Positions 32,621 through 43,993 are shown, counted from the stretch's first letter. The stretch is DNA of 64,000 bases from Lycorma delicatula (GCF_047948215.1 NC_134455.1:346813842-346877841), one strand, 5' to 3'. Notes: a model not told the origin generated them from the letters alone. Translations and numbers: made by a program.

Positions 32621-33506
32621 CCTTAGGGTACTTTTACGTGACTCATAACCTCCCGTTTTCAACGACATGCGTAATCTATATTTCCTGCTGTCTTTTGCAC
32701 GGCTGAGGCTGACATATTGAATTTTTATACTTTTTTACACGTTTACTTTATTTTTTTATATATAAATATTGTTAAAAATACACTTATTATTACTTAAATC
32801 GATCTATCTTGACAAACTCTAAACGGAACACACGAATCACCGCGCTATTACGTCTTAAGTCGTGAGCTACACTGAATGCAAATGAGCGACAGCGCCAGTT
32901 TTGGCCGATCTGCGCTGTCTCCTCCACGCCAACCCTCTCGCCAGTGACGCAGATTCAAAGCCGTATCAGGCGATAAGACCATGTAAGTTATAAAACGACA
33001 CCGAATTTACGTCTCTAAGGCTAATAGTTAGGGAGTTATTAAGGCAGGACGATTAGATCTTTTTGTTACGCTACAAATTTCTGTTCTGGTTCCCATATGT
33101 TTTGGTGTGATTTTAAAGACGTTTCACGTCAAAACAATAAATTTTAAGATAACATTACGTTCTAGACAAGTTTAGAAGAATTTTATCTTGAATTATAAAC
33201 CTAGATAATCATTTACATTGATAAATAATCATCATCAGTAGACACTTCACCACGAAAAAATAATTATAGAATTTTCATCCGACTTGAACACTAAGAAAGA
33301 AAAATATTTCATATTACATTTAGGGAACTTATGCATAACTTAAATTACCTTTCAAACAATCAAAAACAAATTTTACAAATGAGTAAAAAAAAAAAAAGGA
33401 CAATATTTTAAGGAGTAATGTAGGTTGTCTATTTCTTTAAATTATAATTGAACCAAAATTGTGTAAATGCTTACACTCTTTCCATAAAATATGTAGCAAT
33501 TAATTT
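32621..33506. other. Gene-free stretch
   Basis: A moderately GC-balanced part (32800-33060) grades into AT-rich DNA. Nothing recognised. Confidence 0.4.
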
Positions 33507-34000
33507 TACTTTACCGTTTACCGCTGTAGCTCTGCAGGGGAAAATATTGTAATCGGTCTCTAATTTTGGTATATGCAGTTTTCAACGATCTTGATATTTT
33601 GACACCTAAGGAACATAAAAAAAAACCCAAAAACCAGATGGAAATTTTCCGGATGTTAATGTTCGTATGTACGTTTGTGTGTTCGGTGTTTACCTCTTAG
33701 TTACCTTTATATCTCCAGAACTACTGGACCGATTATGACCAAACTTGGTCAGATTACTTCTATATATGGTGCATTGATGCCATTAAATTTTCAACTTAAA
33801 AGGTTAAGGTGGCGAGCCTGGTAGAGCAAGGTCACACTCCGTATCTCGAGATTTCGCCTAATGAATGTCATTTATTTTGTTTTAGGCGCATTTGTTACCA
33901 ATTAAAAAATTACATTTTTTTCAAAATGCAAAAGTATAAAAAAATAACTCGATCCGGCTGGGTCTCAAACTCGATTGGCCGGTTGACATCGGCTTTTATC
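33507..34000 (+). repeat. Family G dispersed repeat, copy 2 (shortened)
   Basis: Aligns to 38133-38690: GTAGCTCTGCAGGGGAAAAT, TTTTGACACCTAAGGAAC, TTTCCGGATGTTAATGTTCG, GGACCGATTATGACC, ACTTGGTCAGATTACTTC, GAGATTTCGCCTAATGAA, then ACTCGATCCGGCTGGGTCTC and GGCCGGTTGA. The tRNA-like 3' module and tail seen in the other two copies are missing after 34000. Confidence 0.75.
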
Positions 34001-36024
34001 CACCTTTTTTCACCGTGGTTTTATTCGCGAAAAACCACTTTTACGCGATAAATCACTGTTTCAGTATTGTGATAAAGGTTTATGATAAATTTCAGCCTAT
34101 TTCATACTCTTCCACCCAAGAAATCGGATCACTGCTCGTTAATCCTTGGAGGAGACTGCTAGCGGAGTGGTCATGAGATTACACTGGAAAGTCAGAGGGC
34201 AAATAACACGATCGGAATCAAATTTCTTACACTTGACTGCAGTCGTACCATCTAAGCACACATCTGCAGAAAGCATAATGACAACCACGAAATTGTGTTG
34301 TGGTGGAAGTGTAGGTAATTTTTAACTCGCCCTTGTAAAATTATTAATGGTTCGTTTATTAGTGTTCGTAATTATCGGGAAAAAACGAAAAGAAGTATCT
34401 ATTTATGTAATAGTAAGGTTGATGAGTTTTTAAATAATATCAATTAAAAAAATTCTAAAAAAATGAATTATCTGTCAATTCAACATATACTAATGACATT
34501 AGTAAAGCGGACTAATGACCGCTTTAAACCGATTCTATACTGTGTCTATTAAGGGAGGTATGATTTTTTATGTCTTCGAAATTCCATTTTTCCACCCGTT
34601 TGGCCAGAGATTGGTGATATCAAAAAACTTTACTTACATAAGTTTTAGGTCCTTATCCAAAAAATAGTAGGAACTTTAAACGAATTCGATATTTTACTTA
34701 ATAGGAACGCTATAGTGATATTTTATTTTTCCCCAAAAGCCCCCAGTTTCCAGTTATCGTCTCCACAAGAAAGTGATATATACATATATATATATATATA
34801 TATTTGTATATATAAACTTTTCAGTTGACGTTGGTTTTGGGGTCTGGGGTATATGAAACCGGAAGTTGTGTCGAAATTTTCCAGAAGTCGAGTCATGATA
34901 CCCATTACAATAGGTAGCTTTCTTATGATGAAATCTACCTAAAAGCCCGACATTATTTTTTGTACAACCTATACTTAATTGTCGTCGTTTAAAATTCCAA
35001 CAATGCTGTTTGAAGAATACATCTGTTTCGTACCATAATCACATGATCATAACAAACAACTGGAAAAAATAAAATTGTCTACTTTTTCTTATATGTGTAA
35101 GCAAATCCAGTATTTACAATTTCTCTCTACTGGCGTCGTCTAAATATAAAATAAATAATGCAAGAGACATTCAGCACCCTCGACTTCCGCTCATGTTTCC
35201 AATTTTCATGTAATGTTTTCCCCTTCAAAGGTTCCAATAAATAATTTTGTGACTTCATAAATATCCCTCAAGATTACTACATGATGCCCTGCGATCTCCC
35301 TGTTTACTATTATTGTTCATAATTTATTTGTATTGAAAGCCTTGATAAAATATATGATACGGTGGGTGTGTATGGGAAATCTTTATTAATAGATTTTTAA
35401 CCGTTAAAAATAAAAAAAATATAAAATTTATTAAATATTCTACCTTTAAAAGATCTATTTTTCAGTTATGAGACTAACACACCCACAAGTTTTCATGTGT
35501 GATCAGATCAAAAAAATTCAATTAAAAGGATAAGATTGTGTAATTACTTAAAATGTAAAAAGTTCAACCAAAGAAACAACGGGTTACGACAACCATGACC
35601 AAAATGGCGTCCATTTACATATCTAGTTTCAAAATTGGTCTAAAATACCTCTTTATTAACTGTACTACTTTTAAACATTTAAATAATTAAGATTTGAAAA
35701 TCTCTCCTTTTCAAAACAATCTACATTTTACCACTTTTGAATGGCTACTTTTTAAATGGCCACCGCGTTGGATAAGATTGTCGGAGCCAGAATATTTTTA
35801 ATCAAAATTTTGGTTTTCAATGCCCTTTAAAGTAATATAAAAATTTTAACATTAGTATTATAAATTTTTAAGATTATTGCACTCGATGTTGGCTTGGGTT
35901 AGAAGTTATGTAGTCTCATACGTAAGCATTTGATAAACTTCATTTTTCAATGTTAAACTAACTGTTAACGCAATTTATTCGTAAAAATAAAAAAAAATAA
36001 ATGGTAATAATGAAGTAACTAAAG
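34001..36024. other. AT-rich gene-free stretch
   Basis: Contains a (TA)n tract at 34779-34803. The segment 34540-34960 has the even composition of a decayed dispersed repeat (GTTTTGGGGTCTGGGGTATA). No coding evidence. Confidence 0.45.
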
Positions 36025-36086
36025 TCACCTTACGAATTACTCATTTATTTACCAAGAAAGGAAAACCATTTACCGATGGTGAATTA
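36025..36086 (+). pseudogene. hAT transposase fragment, N-terminal side
   Basis: The plus strand reads LFTKKGKPFTDGEL. This KGKPFTDGE block is characteristic of a hAT-superfamily transposase group related to GTF2IRD2/ZBED-type proteins, where it precedes the catalytic domain. The next part of the same protein resumes at 37018, beyond an R1-like LINE end. Confidence 0.6.
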
Positions 36087-36582
36087 AGTAGACTTGACTG
36101 CGTCTGAGAGGCAACATCGTTATGTTGTTAAGAAGTCAGGTGAATTGACTTCGGAGAAAATAAAGGAGGTAGACCAGCATGGATTCGTCCTGTGGCAAGT
36201 CAGATGGAATGAGACAGAGTGTGGACGTTATACGCATGATCTTTTCCATAATTTTGTTGATTTGCAGGACGCCTCTTGGGTACACCCGAACAAGTATATG
36301 ACGCAATTTCTTTTAAAGCATGGCGCTTTTCACGACAGAGTACAGAAATTCGGCCTGGCGGACTCTGGTAAGTGTCCGCAATGCGGATTGTTGGACGATG
36401 CTTATCATGTGATATATGAATGTGTTAGGTATGACTTAATGCGCACCTAGACCATTTGTCGGCTTGATATTATCGGGTCAACCATTGATCTTCGTATTAA
36501 TTGGAAAAGCTGGGCCGAATGGATGATCGTAGAAAGTTTTATCGCATATGTGGCGAAAGAAAGGATCACTGAAGGGGTGTGA
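36087..36582 (+). pseudogene. R1-like LINE C-terminus with zinc knuckle
   Basis: The plus frame 36094-36450 reads LWQVRWNETECGRYTHDLFH, WVHPNKYMTQFLLKHGAFHD, RVQKFGLADSGKCPQCGLLD and DAYHVIYECVRYDLMR. This is the R1/LOA-type arrangement after the RT: W...W......GR.T, L.TGHG.F..YL..F.L, then a C-x2-C-x7-H-x4-C knuckle. After one stop the tail continues LRINWKSWAEWMIVESFIAY to a TGA. Only the protein's end is left (5' truncated). The zinc knuckle residues are intact. Confidence 0.82.
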
Positions 36583-37015
36583 TGGTTTCTTGGACTTTCC
36601 TTCTTTGTGCTTATGTTTGGTTTTATTGTTGGTTATAGATTTAATTTTCTCGTTAGTTTTGTTATGTTAATTATTTATTGTTATTGTTACGTTTTGTTAC
36701 TGTTTTTGTGTTACGTTTTATGATTCGTAACGTTTTTATGATTCGATGAGATTTGGCTAGATGTGCTTTGTTTGGAGTTTATGTTAGTAGTACCGATGGG
36801 AATGTTCGATCAGTAGGATCCTGGCTGAGGCTTGACTGAAAGATGTCATTGCCAAGGTACTGAAGATGATCTCCAGTAAAGCCCATAAGAGCTAGGTTCG
36901 GTGGGGTTGGCGTAGCGACCGAAACCATCACCAAAACCGTCACATGGAAGGTGTATTCCTTTAGGGAATGAAGATAGGAAGCCACATTAAGAGTAATTAA
37001 AAAAAAGGAAAAAAT
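36583..37015 (+). other. 3' UTR and poly(A) of the R1-like LINE
   Basis: Non-coding sequence containing GGATCCTGGCTGAGGCTTGA and GAAGATGATCTCCAGTAAAG, ending in AATTAAAAAAAAGGAAAAAA at 36996-37015. The A-rich end marks the insertion's 3' boundary, and hAT coding sequence resumes within a few bases. Confidence 0.6.
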
Positions 37016-37017
37016 TT

Positions 37018-37640
37018 CAAGCGGTTTTCGTTTCTGTTAATGAGTTGAGAGACATTACTGATACTGCCCAATTTCTGCTGTTTATTCGAGGGGTCAATAC
37101 TAAGTTTAAGGTAAATGAAGCTTCTATGAAGTTTACATTGAACGAATTAGGCGAAAATATCTTTAAGGAAGTCGAGAAAACGCTATCATAGTACAATTTG
37201 CACTGGAATCAGTTAAAATGCGTCGTAATTGATGGTGATAGAAATACGTATGAAACGGTGAAAGGATTAGTTTGAAAAAAATTTAAGACTTGTGAAGAAG
37301 TTAAATGTTCCAAACCTCTAATAATTATCTCTGTATAATTATAATTCTCTGTAATACTCTGTGTAATGTGGTAATTCTCTGTATAATACGCCAGTGGCTC
37401 ATTGTGGGTGTCACCTCAATCTGGCATTGTGTTACTGAACTAGTTATGTTAGCGGTTAACTTTATTCGCTCTTGTGGACTTAAATCATCGTCAGTTTCTT
37501 GATTTTTTATTAGAGATCGAAGCCGAATATCCTGACGTGTCCTGCCATACAGCAGTTCAATATCTTGGCAATGGAAAGGTTTTTTGACGTTTATTGAAAT
37601 CAATGAAGTAATAGATATTTTTCTAAATGAGGTAAACTGC
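37018..37640 (+). pseudogene. hAT transposase fragment, catalytic region
   Basis: Plus-strand frames: LRDITDTAQFLLFIRGVNTK (family form DESTDITDTAQLAIFIRG), GENIFKEVEKTLS, YNLHWNQLKCVVIDGDRN (YNLPWDKLVCVTTDGAPS), VNFIRSCGLKS, EIEAEYPDVSCHTAVQYLGN, and INEVIDIFLNEVNCP. This matches in order the hAT catalytic region of GTF2IRD2/ZBED-like transposases. The first catalytic Asp zone is N-terminally altered (VNELRDIT). Stops, one internal AT-rich duplication (37310-37390) and loss of the C-terminal dimerisation part make it dead. A SINE follows directly. Confidence 0.78.
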
Positions 37641-37655
37641 CCATAAGCACTATTT

Positions 37656-37812
37656 TGTTAGCCTCCGGACCGCCGTGTGATATATATTTCAGAGAATGAG
37701 GTGAAATGGAAATTTTTTAGCGTTGAAAAATGCATGGCCTGATCCCGGAATTCGAACCTGGGACCTCCGGATGAAAGGCCGAGAGACTAACACTCGCGCC
37801 ACTGAGGTCGGC
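37656..37812 (-). repeat. SINE family C, minus strand, near full length
   Basis: The minus strand reads GCCGACCTCAGTGGCGCGAG, TGTTAGTCTCTCGGCC, TTTCATCCGGAGGTCCCAGG, TTCGAATTCCGGGATCAGGC, CATTTTTCAACGC and ends with GGTCCGGAGGCTAAC. A and B boxes are both legible. It has interrupted, or lies at the end of, the hAT relic. Confidence 0.82.
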
Positions 37813-38117
37813 TCCATAAACGCTATTATCAAACAATGAATGACTATGGAATTTAGTATTTACTGCAGACATCTTGGGGTATTTTAACGAATTTAACTTA
37901 AAATTAAAAAAAAGAGTGCTCATACGTGAAACATACTCTATCGTAAGTCATATCGCCAAAAATTTGTATTGTTTGAAACGAAAATCACATTAAACAAGTT
38001 TGATTGTTATCCATGCTGAAAATTTCTCAAATATTAGCGAAAGCCCCATTCCCAAAAAATTCACAATGGATAACAGAACACAATGGTTACTGAACTTAAA
38101 CTACAGTTACTACATCG
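37813..38117. other. AT-rich spacer
   Basis: No feature recognised. Confidence 0.4.
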
Positions 38118-38885
38118 TTTTAATTTCCCGTCTAGATAGCGCTATAGCTCTAGAAGGGAAAATATTGTAATTGGTCCAATTTAGGCATATGCGGTTTTCA
38201 TCGGATCTTGACGTTTTGACACCTAAGGAACCTAAAAAACCAAATAACCGATAGAAATTTTCCGGATGTTAATGTTCGTACGTACGTGTGTGTGTTCAGT
38301 GTTACACTTTAAATCACTTTGTATCTCTAGAACTACTAGACCAATTTTGACATAACTTGGTCAGATTACTTCGATGTATATTACCGTGGCGTTGTGGATG
38401 GTTGGGCGAGGGGGGGGGGTTTGGCTGTGGAGCATGGTCACACTCAATATTTTCGAGATTTCGCCTAATTAAGGTCATATTTTGTTAGGCATATTTTTTA
38501 ACAATTAAAAGTTAACAATATCTGCAAAAACAATATTTGTAAAATCGTACTCCCACCCGAAAAAATGCTTTTGTATTCGTCTGCTATGTTGTGGCGTTAT
38601 AGGTGAATAGTAGAATTAAATCAATGAATGATAAAGTGTAAAAAAGTAACTCGGTCAGGCCGGGTCTCGAAATCGACCACCCGGTTGAGTTGGTACCTAG
38701 TGCGTTAAGCCTCGCGGCAATACCGGTCTGCCAACCGTATAAGCGAAATTTGTTCTATGTAAGTCGAGTAATTAGATTAGTTTAATTAGTGCCGACCGTC
38801 GCCGCTAGTATCGCCACATGCGTGCGAGTTAAATAAGGTATGCGTGCGTGCTTTTTTAGTTAGAATCATTTAATTAAATAAACGA
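38118..38885 (+). repeat. Family G dispersed repeat, copy 3 (most complete)
   Basis: Runs from TCCCGTCTAGATAGCGCTAT and AGCTCTAGAAGGGAAAATAT through TTTTGACACCTAAGGAACC, TTTCCGGATGTTAATGTTCG, CTAGAACTACTAGACC and ATTTCGCCTAATTAAGG to a module ACTCGGTCAGGCCGGGTCTC, GTTGGTACCTAGTGCGTTAA, GCCTCGCGGC, then CGCCACATGCGTGCGAG and a tail TTAGAATCATTTAATTAAAT. A stretch at 38400-38420 is G-rich (GCGAGGGGGGGGG). No open frame runs through it. Confidence 0.78.
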
Positions 38886-40090
38886 AAAAATATTATTTTT
38901 AAATAAAATGATAAATATTTTTAATTAAGTTGTGTGTGTTCACAACTTCGCTTCAAAAACAACCGGTAGGACGTTCCCGGACGGGAAAGTTCTTCAGCAG
39001 TATTGTCAGTATTTTTCATCATTGTGAATATGAATAACAAATTTTCATTTATTTTTTGTAGCTATTTAAAAAAAGTGTAAGTAACAGATGAGTAAAATTG
39101 AAACAAATCATAAAATGCAGCAAAATAAGAATCTTTGTTTTTAGTTTTGAAAATAAATCTAGTATAAAGAAATGATACCATCATCGTGAATCATGAATGC
39201 ACAGTCAACAAGCTATCCAAACATATTCTTAATAAAGTCACGTTTATGTGTGTGTGTGTTGTAAAATACGCCTGAGATAAGTATAAAAAATATATAAAAT
39301 AGAAAAATACTGAGTCAGTAAAGTGTGAATATATACTGGTGTAACGATGTTTTTTATAACAGAAAAGAAATTTTTATTCATTTTTATCAAAGGCTCATAC
39401 TTATGAAAAGACACATTGTTTTAGGATGTATTGAAAAGAAAATCTTATTCTTTCTTTCGTTCAGATATAACTACTGAGTAAGTTTTCCTAGTACTCTCTA
39501 TTTTTTATATTAAAAATAATACCTGAATTATTTTTTTATAAAATAGCATACATAATGTAATTTAAATGTATGGTTGATTCAAATCAAGCAAGACCTTTAC
39601 TAGATATTTATCTTTATTGTAATCACCAAAATAAATTAAAATTCATCAATTTAAAAATACACACACACACACACACATGTATGTGTATGATATAAATTTA
39701 ATTTATTAAAAGATATTAAAAAAATAATAATGAAAAAATAAATAACACAAATGCCATAATTAATAAATACTTAAATAAGAAAATTATAATTAATAAGTAT
39801 TATTATATTATATTAAAAAAATTAGATATTTGAAGGGAAACCATGATAAAATCTAGGTTAGAGCAGCATCTCAAAATACACAGTTACTTATAAAAAAAAC
39901 ATGAAGTCACAAGAAGATTGAAGAAACTTTCCGTTTTCCACGTCTTCACTCTTCGCAATCATTAATGCTCTGACTTTCGGAAAACAAGGCATATACGTAG
40001 TGTTGTGTATAGACCACACAAGCGTCAAGTTTAAACTTACACACCAAAATCACTCACTAAACCTCACTCACATATCCTCAAATTGAGATT
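38886..40090. other. AT-rich gene-free stretch
   Basis: Short (TG)n at 39246-39259 and (AC)n at 39658-39677. No gene. Confidence 0.5.
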
Positions 40091-40625
40091 ATGTGGTCTG
40101 TTGTCGACTTTAAATTGAGCGTAACTGAAGAAGGACTCGACCAATCTTCAACAAATTTTCATATTCACAACTACAGCATACCTAAATTTCAATGAAATTG
40201 ATCCAATAGTTTTAAAGATTTCTAGACACAAAAATTTATACATGAATGGTATTTTCATACCTCAAACCGTAAAAAAATTCATTTTCTCCCTCCAATTCCA
40301 CCATGCGACCGAAAAAATACCTAATATTTAGGTGGTGTTTAATGTCGACCTTAAATTGAGCGTAATTCAGGAAAACTCAAACAATCTTTATCAAATTTTG
40401 CACTACTTCTGATGGACTACTACTGAATATCTCAGTGAAATTGATCTTATAGTTTTGGACATTTTTGAGCCACAAATGTTTTGTATAGGCCTATATATGT
40501 ATTTATATATAAGGAACTTACATTTTAAGTGAACGGTATTTTCGTATTCTTCATACCTCAAAGCATAAAGAAAATTCAATTTTCATTCCCCATTCCCATT
40601 GTGCGACTGAGGGTAATCCGTATTT
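40091..40625 (+). repeat. Diverged tandem dimer, ~260-280-bp unit
   Basis: Unit 1 (from about 40091) and unit 2 (from about 40345) share TTGTCGACTTTAAATTGAGC / ATGTCGACCTTAAATTGAGC, GTAA, CAATCTT, CAAATTTT, TGAAATTGATC, TATAGTTTT, GGTATTTTC, CATACCTCAAA, AAATTCA and CATTGTGCGAC / CATGCGAC. Unit 2 carries a ~35-bp AT-rich insertion near 40490. Non-coding. Confidence 0.75.
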
Positions 40626-40794
40626 TTTTTCTGAAAAATCTGTAAAAAAAGATAGATGATTTACATGTAAACTGATAATTTAAAATGTAAACAGTTAAAA
40701 TTTTGTTAAAGTACATCCATAAAGATACTAAATAAAAAAATGACTACAAAATAATTTACAAGTTAGAATGCATTAATGAAAACTATTTTTACAT

Positions 40795-41325
40795 ATTTAC
40801 GTTACTGGAGAAAATCGACGAGAAATACGTCTTTTCAGTCCCAAAAGACGGTTGCGGGAACTTTTTCAGCTGATGAACGCGTTTTCGCTTTTACAGGTAA
40901 AGCTCGTTAGTCCTATGCTATTCCATACATCAATTTCTACTCAGAAGTGTAGCGATGAATCCATGTCTCATCACAAGTGATTATTCGATTCAAAAAATTA
41001 TTTCTCTCTGTCGAAATTGATTCAGGAGCTTTAAAAAATATCCAGACCGGCCTGTTTCTGATTTCTGTCAAAAGTCTTGAAACTAACTTCACACAGATTT
41101 TGCGGAACCTTAGGTGCTTTGTAATAATGGAATGGTTACCTCCGTGATTGATACCCACTTTCGAAGTAGTTTCATCAATTATAACATGCCAATCGTCTTC
41201 TATAAGGTCGCGGATCGATTAAATGCATCATCCGTCGTACTTGTCCCTGAACGTCTATTGAACGCTCATTTTGTACAGTTTCACGCATTTTTTTTAAATT
41301 TTCTGGTGCAGTCATAGATTTGGGT
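40795..41325 (-). pseudogene. mariner-type transposase, truncated relic
   Basis: The minus strand reads TAPENLKKMRETVQNERSID, then KVGINHGGNHSIITKHLRFR, KICVKLVSRLLTE, NNFLNRIITCDETWIHRYTS (ITCDETWI carries the first catalytic Asp), and after shifts VKAKTRSSAEKVPATVFWD then DVFLVDFLQ. These match the HTH linker, first catalytic block and following beta-strand of a mariner transposase of the type with ...VRRLLT...VTCDETW. It ends at ~40795 before the second and third Asp. No TIR was found on either side. Confidence 0.78.
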
Positions 41326-41828
41326 ATATGACAGCATCATATCGCTACACTGTGCAGGTAGTCTAGTAAATATATTGGAGTGTTTGATGACCTTATTCTT
41401 AAGAAATTGAGACAAGAAATATTGAGACAAGGCAGAGACGGTTGGAGCCTCCACCGCCTCTTCGCATCTACAATGATAATAACCTTCCTCTCCTCCGACC
41501 TCTCGTATTCATTCGCAACCATAGAGATATATTTAAATGAACTTTTCACTCCTCCCTATTAGCTGGTTGTAACCATTTTTGTCTTATACAATTCCTTATT
41601 TTTCTTAACGAGAAATTACAATATATTCTTCCTTGTCTTGAAGTCAGTTTCTGTCACTATTCTAAGTGTTCATCCATAACTTGTACCGCTTGATCTTATT
41701 TTCTGTAAACATAATTGCATCTTTTTTCATTGCTATACTATTTTGCGTAGATATTAATATTTTTAAAACATAATTAAAGTAAATGCTATACCAATAGGCC
41801 GAATCGATTCCGGTTTTCATACAAATAA
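41326..41828. other. Gene-free stretch
   Basis: Frames at 41337-41562 on both strands lack motifs. Nothing else was recognised. Confidence 0.4.
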
Positions 41829-41928
41829 TGAGAGGTTATTTCTAAAGTAAAGATCGTTTCTTTGTGAAAAAATTTATTCTGAAAACTGTATAAATATTTT
41901 TTATTTCTCTTAAACTTCATACCTTATA

Positions 41929-42989
41929 CTACTTCTCCATATAATCGCCACATGAATTAAGACATTTATCGTAGCGATACACCAGCTTCAATATACCCTC
42001 GTCGTATTCTTCTGTTGCAACAATATTAACAATATTTTTAAGTGCATTGTTACTCGCGAATCGCTTACCGCTCAAAAAAGTTTTTAAATTTCTCAAACAA
42101 ATGGTGATCAGAAGGAGCTAAGTCCGGACTATATGGTGGGTGATCGTAAATTTCCCATCCAAATGTTCTCAGTAAATCATATGTCGGACTCGTAACATGT
42201 GGACGTGCATTATCGTACAGCAGGACGACGCCGTCGGTCAGCCGTCCATGTCGCCGTAACTTACGTACGCCACGTCGCCGTAGTGGAGTGCCGTAATTTT
42301 CGTACAGTTTTTCAGTAGGCTTCTGTATTTATAGTCGTTCCACGCGCATGAAATCAATCAGCAGTATGCCAAACCGATCCCAAAAGACTGAGGCCATCAG
42401 TTTGGGTCCAAATGGCTGTGGCTTGACCTTTGTTGTTCTAGTTGGTGATTGAGGATGATGCGATTCACTTGACTGCCTTTTGAAATCCGTGTTTCATCGC
42501 CGGTAACAATTGAGTTAAGGAACTCATCACCTTTTTCTGTGTAGCACATCAAAAATTCCAAAGCAGATCTTATTCGGATTTTTTTGTGACTTTCCGTTAA
42601 GACGTGCGGCACCCGACTTGCACAAATATTTCTGAAGCTTAAATGGTCATGAATAGTGCGACGGATAACAGCTCTTGAAACATCAGGAAAAAGAAGGGCC
42701 AGATCGGAAATCGTTGTGCTCTGATCTTTTTCTGATTTCATCTTCGACACGTTTCAACAAGTCCTCGGTGATTATCGAGAGCCACCCCGAATGTTCTTAA
42801 TCGTGCACATTAATTCTGTTATTTCTAAACCTTCACAACATTTTCCGACATTTCTTTCATTTATTACATTGTCACCGTACACAGTAACCAACTGCCTATT
42901 AATTTCAGCCGACTTAATATTTTGGTTGTTTAAAAGTCTTTCATTCTACGTATTTCACAGTCGGCGGCAACATCGATTTTCCTATTCAT
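41929..42989 (-). pseudogene. mariner (DD34D) transposase, near full length, broken
   Basis: Minus strand from ATG at 42989: MNRKIDVAADCEIRRMKDF, stop, then AEINRQLVTVYGDNVINERN, VGKCCEGLEITELMCTIKNI (N-terminal HTH), LLKRVEDE-like linker in a shifted frame, TISDLALLFPDVSRAVIRRT, HLSFRNICASRVPHVLTESH and NSIVTGDETRI (first Asp present, W changed to R). In another frame: FGILLIDFMRVER, LMLHD-type second block (VLLYDNARPHVTSPTYDLLR is the reading), FGWEIYDHPPYSPDLAPSDH- type third block, and RYDKCLNSCGDYMEK with a stop at 41929. Several shifts break it. The left flank has AGAGGTTATTTCTAAAGTAA near 41830 like a mariner end; the right TIR was not resolved. Confidence 0.82.
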
Positions 42990-43442
42990 TTTATAATGTA
43001 ATAACTCACACGTAATCAAAGGTACGAAGAAAATTTTCGTACCTTATTATGGATTTATTTAAATTTCAGCGCTTACAATAAAAGTTTATGGCATTAATCA
43101 TACTCTGTAACAAAGGTGGCTTATCAGTCGGATCCACGCATTCACACCCCGACCAATGAATTGTATTGTATGAATTTCATTGAAAAGTAAAGCATTGTAT
43201 TTTAGTTCAGACGTAACGACTAAATAAGATTTTCGTATATTTACAGAGGTAAATGAGAATAAATCTATACTTCTTTAAGAAATTAAACAAGTTTTATGTA
43301 TGTAATTTTTCACACAAAGAATTTATTATTATTTTTATATATATATATATATAGTACGTTAAATAACAATATATAATGTAATATTTTTTCAGCCTATTCA
43401 AAGTACAGAATTAGAGAACACTTTTATCTTTACTTTTTATGC
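42990..43442. other. AT-rich spacer
   Basis: Contains the short inverted repeat AAGGTACGAAG...TTTCGTACCTT at 43019-43045 and a (TA)n tract at 43338-43353. No gene. Confidence 0.45.
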
Positions 43443-43487
43443 TCATCAAAACGTTTTCGGGCCTAAGCCCAACTTCAGTGATATTTT
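43443..43487 (-). ncRNA. Decayed hammerhead-like motif (Penelope-like tail)
   Basis: On the minus strand: TATCA, CTGAAGT (core CTGANGA with the last A changed to T), GGGC/GCCC stem II around TTAG, GAAA, ACGTTT, then TGATGAG, whose TGAT can re-pair with the upstream ATCA as stem I. The order matches a type I hammerhead with a minimal stem III, as known from Penelope-like elements. One core position is lost, so activity is doubtful. It faces away from the plus-strand motif at 44159. Confidence 0.5.
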
Positions 43488-43708
43488 TTTTTATAAATTC
43501 TTGATTTGTTTAGTTACACATTAAGTTTAGCTTTTTACATTTTATCTTGAAAAAATTGTATGTTAATAAAATTTAAAAACATTTAAAAAATTCAGAACAA
43601 ATATTTGTTCAGTCAAGAGACCTTTACATTCTCTTGACTGGATTAAATTAAATTATCTGGGTTATAAGGTTATAATTGTGATTATTTTCTAAGATATGTC
43701 TAGCAAAT
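43488..43708. other. AT-rich spacer with two adjacent hairpins
   Basis: GAACAAATATTTGTTC (a perfect palindrome) is followed directly by CAGTCAAGAG...CTCTTGACTG, an 11-base loop on a perfect 10-bp stem, at about 43596-43641. They lie just upstream of the PLE-like frame. Confidence 0.6.
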
Positions 43709-43993
43709 TTGGTTCGTTCTTTATTTCCCCTATTTATACAATTAATGTGTTCATTAATTCTTATCGAAAAAGATCGGTTTGTTATCCCGATATATTCCAA
43801 ATCGCAAATTAATCATAATTACAACCCAGATAATTTTATTAATATACTAGAATATTCCAATAACCTTCATAAAACAAATATTATTGAAAAACATTATATA
43901 TACTTAAATAATAAAAATTTGATAAATGAACTAACGAAATATGATAATGATGTATCATTTCAACAAATATTAAACAATAATTTTGATTCTTAG
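43709..43993 (+). CDS. Penelope-like element C-terminal tail (partial ORF)
   Basis: A 94-codon open frame. From residue ~20 it reads EKDRFVIPIYSKSQINHNYN, PDNFINILEYSNNLHKTNII, EKHYIYLNNKNLINELTKY. Proteins of Penelope-like elements end, after the GIY-YIG endonuclease, with a block of the form ..F....IL..E.N...R...E...I....IN.., which this resembles. The RT and the GIY-YIG motif itself are absent, so only the C-terminal tail would be present. Hammerhead-like motifs on both sides (43443-43487 minus and 44159-44200 plus) support the assignment. Being short and AT-rich, the frame alone would not be convincing. Confidence 0.42.
   Translation: MVRSLFPLFIQLMCSLILIEKDRFVIPIYSKSQINHNYNPDNFINILEYSNNLHKTNIIEKHYIYLNNKNLINELTKYDNDVSFQQILNNNFDS

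Noticed and set aside
39658..39677. Repeated AC and TG tracts considered as a CRISPR-like or regulatory array.
   Set aside because: Ordinary dinucleotide microsatellites; no spacer-repeat structure is present anywhere in the window.
43019..43045. Short inverted repeat AAGGTACGAAG...TTTCGTACCTT considered as the right TIR of the 41.9-42.9-kb mariner.
   Set aside because: It does not match the left flank (AGAGGTTATTTCTAAAG) and is a self-contained palindrome.
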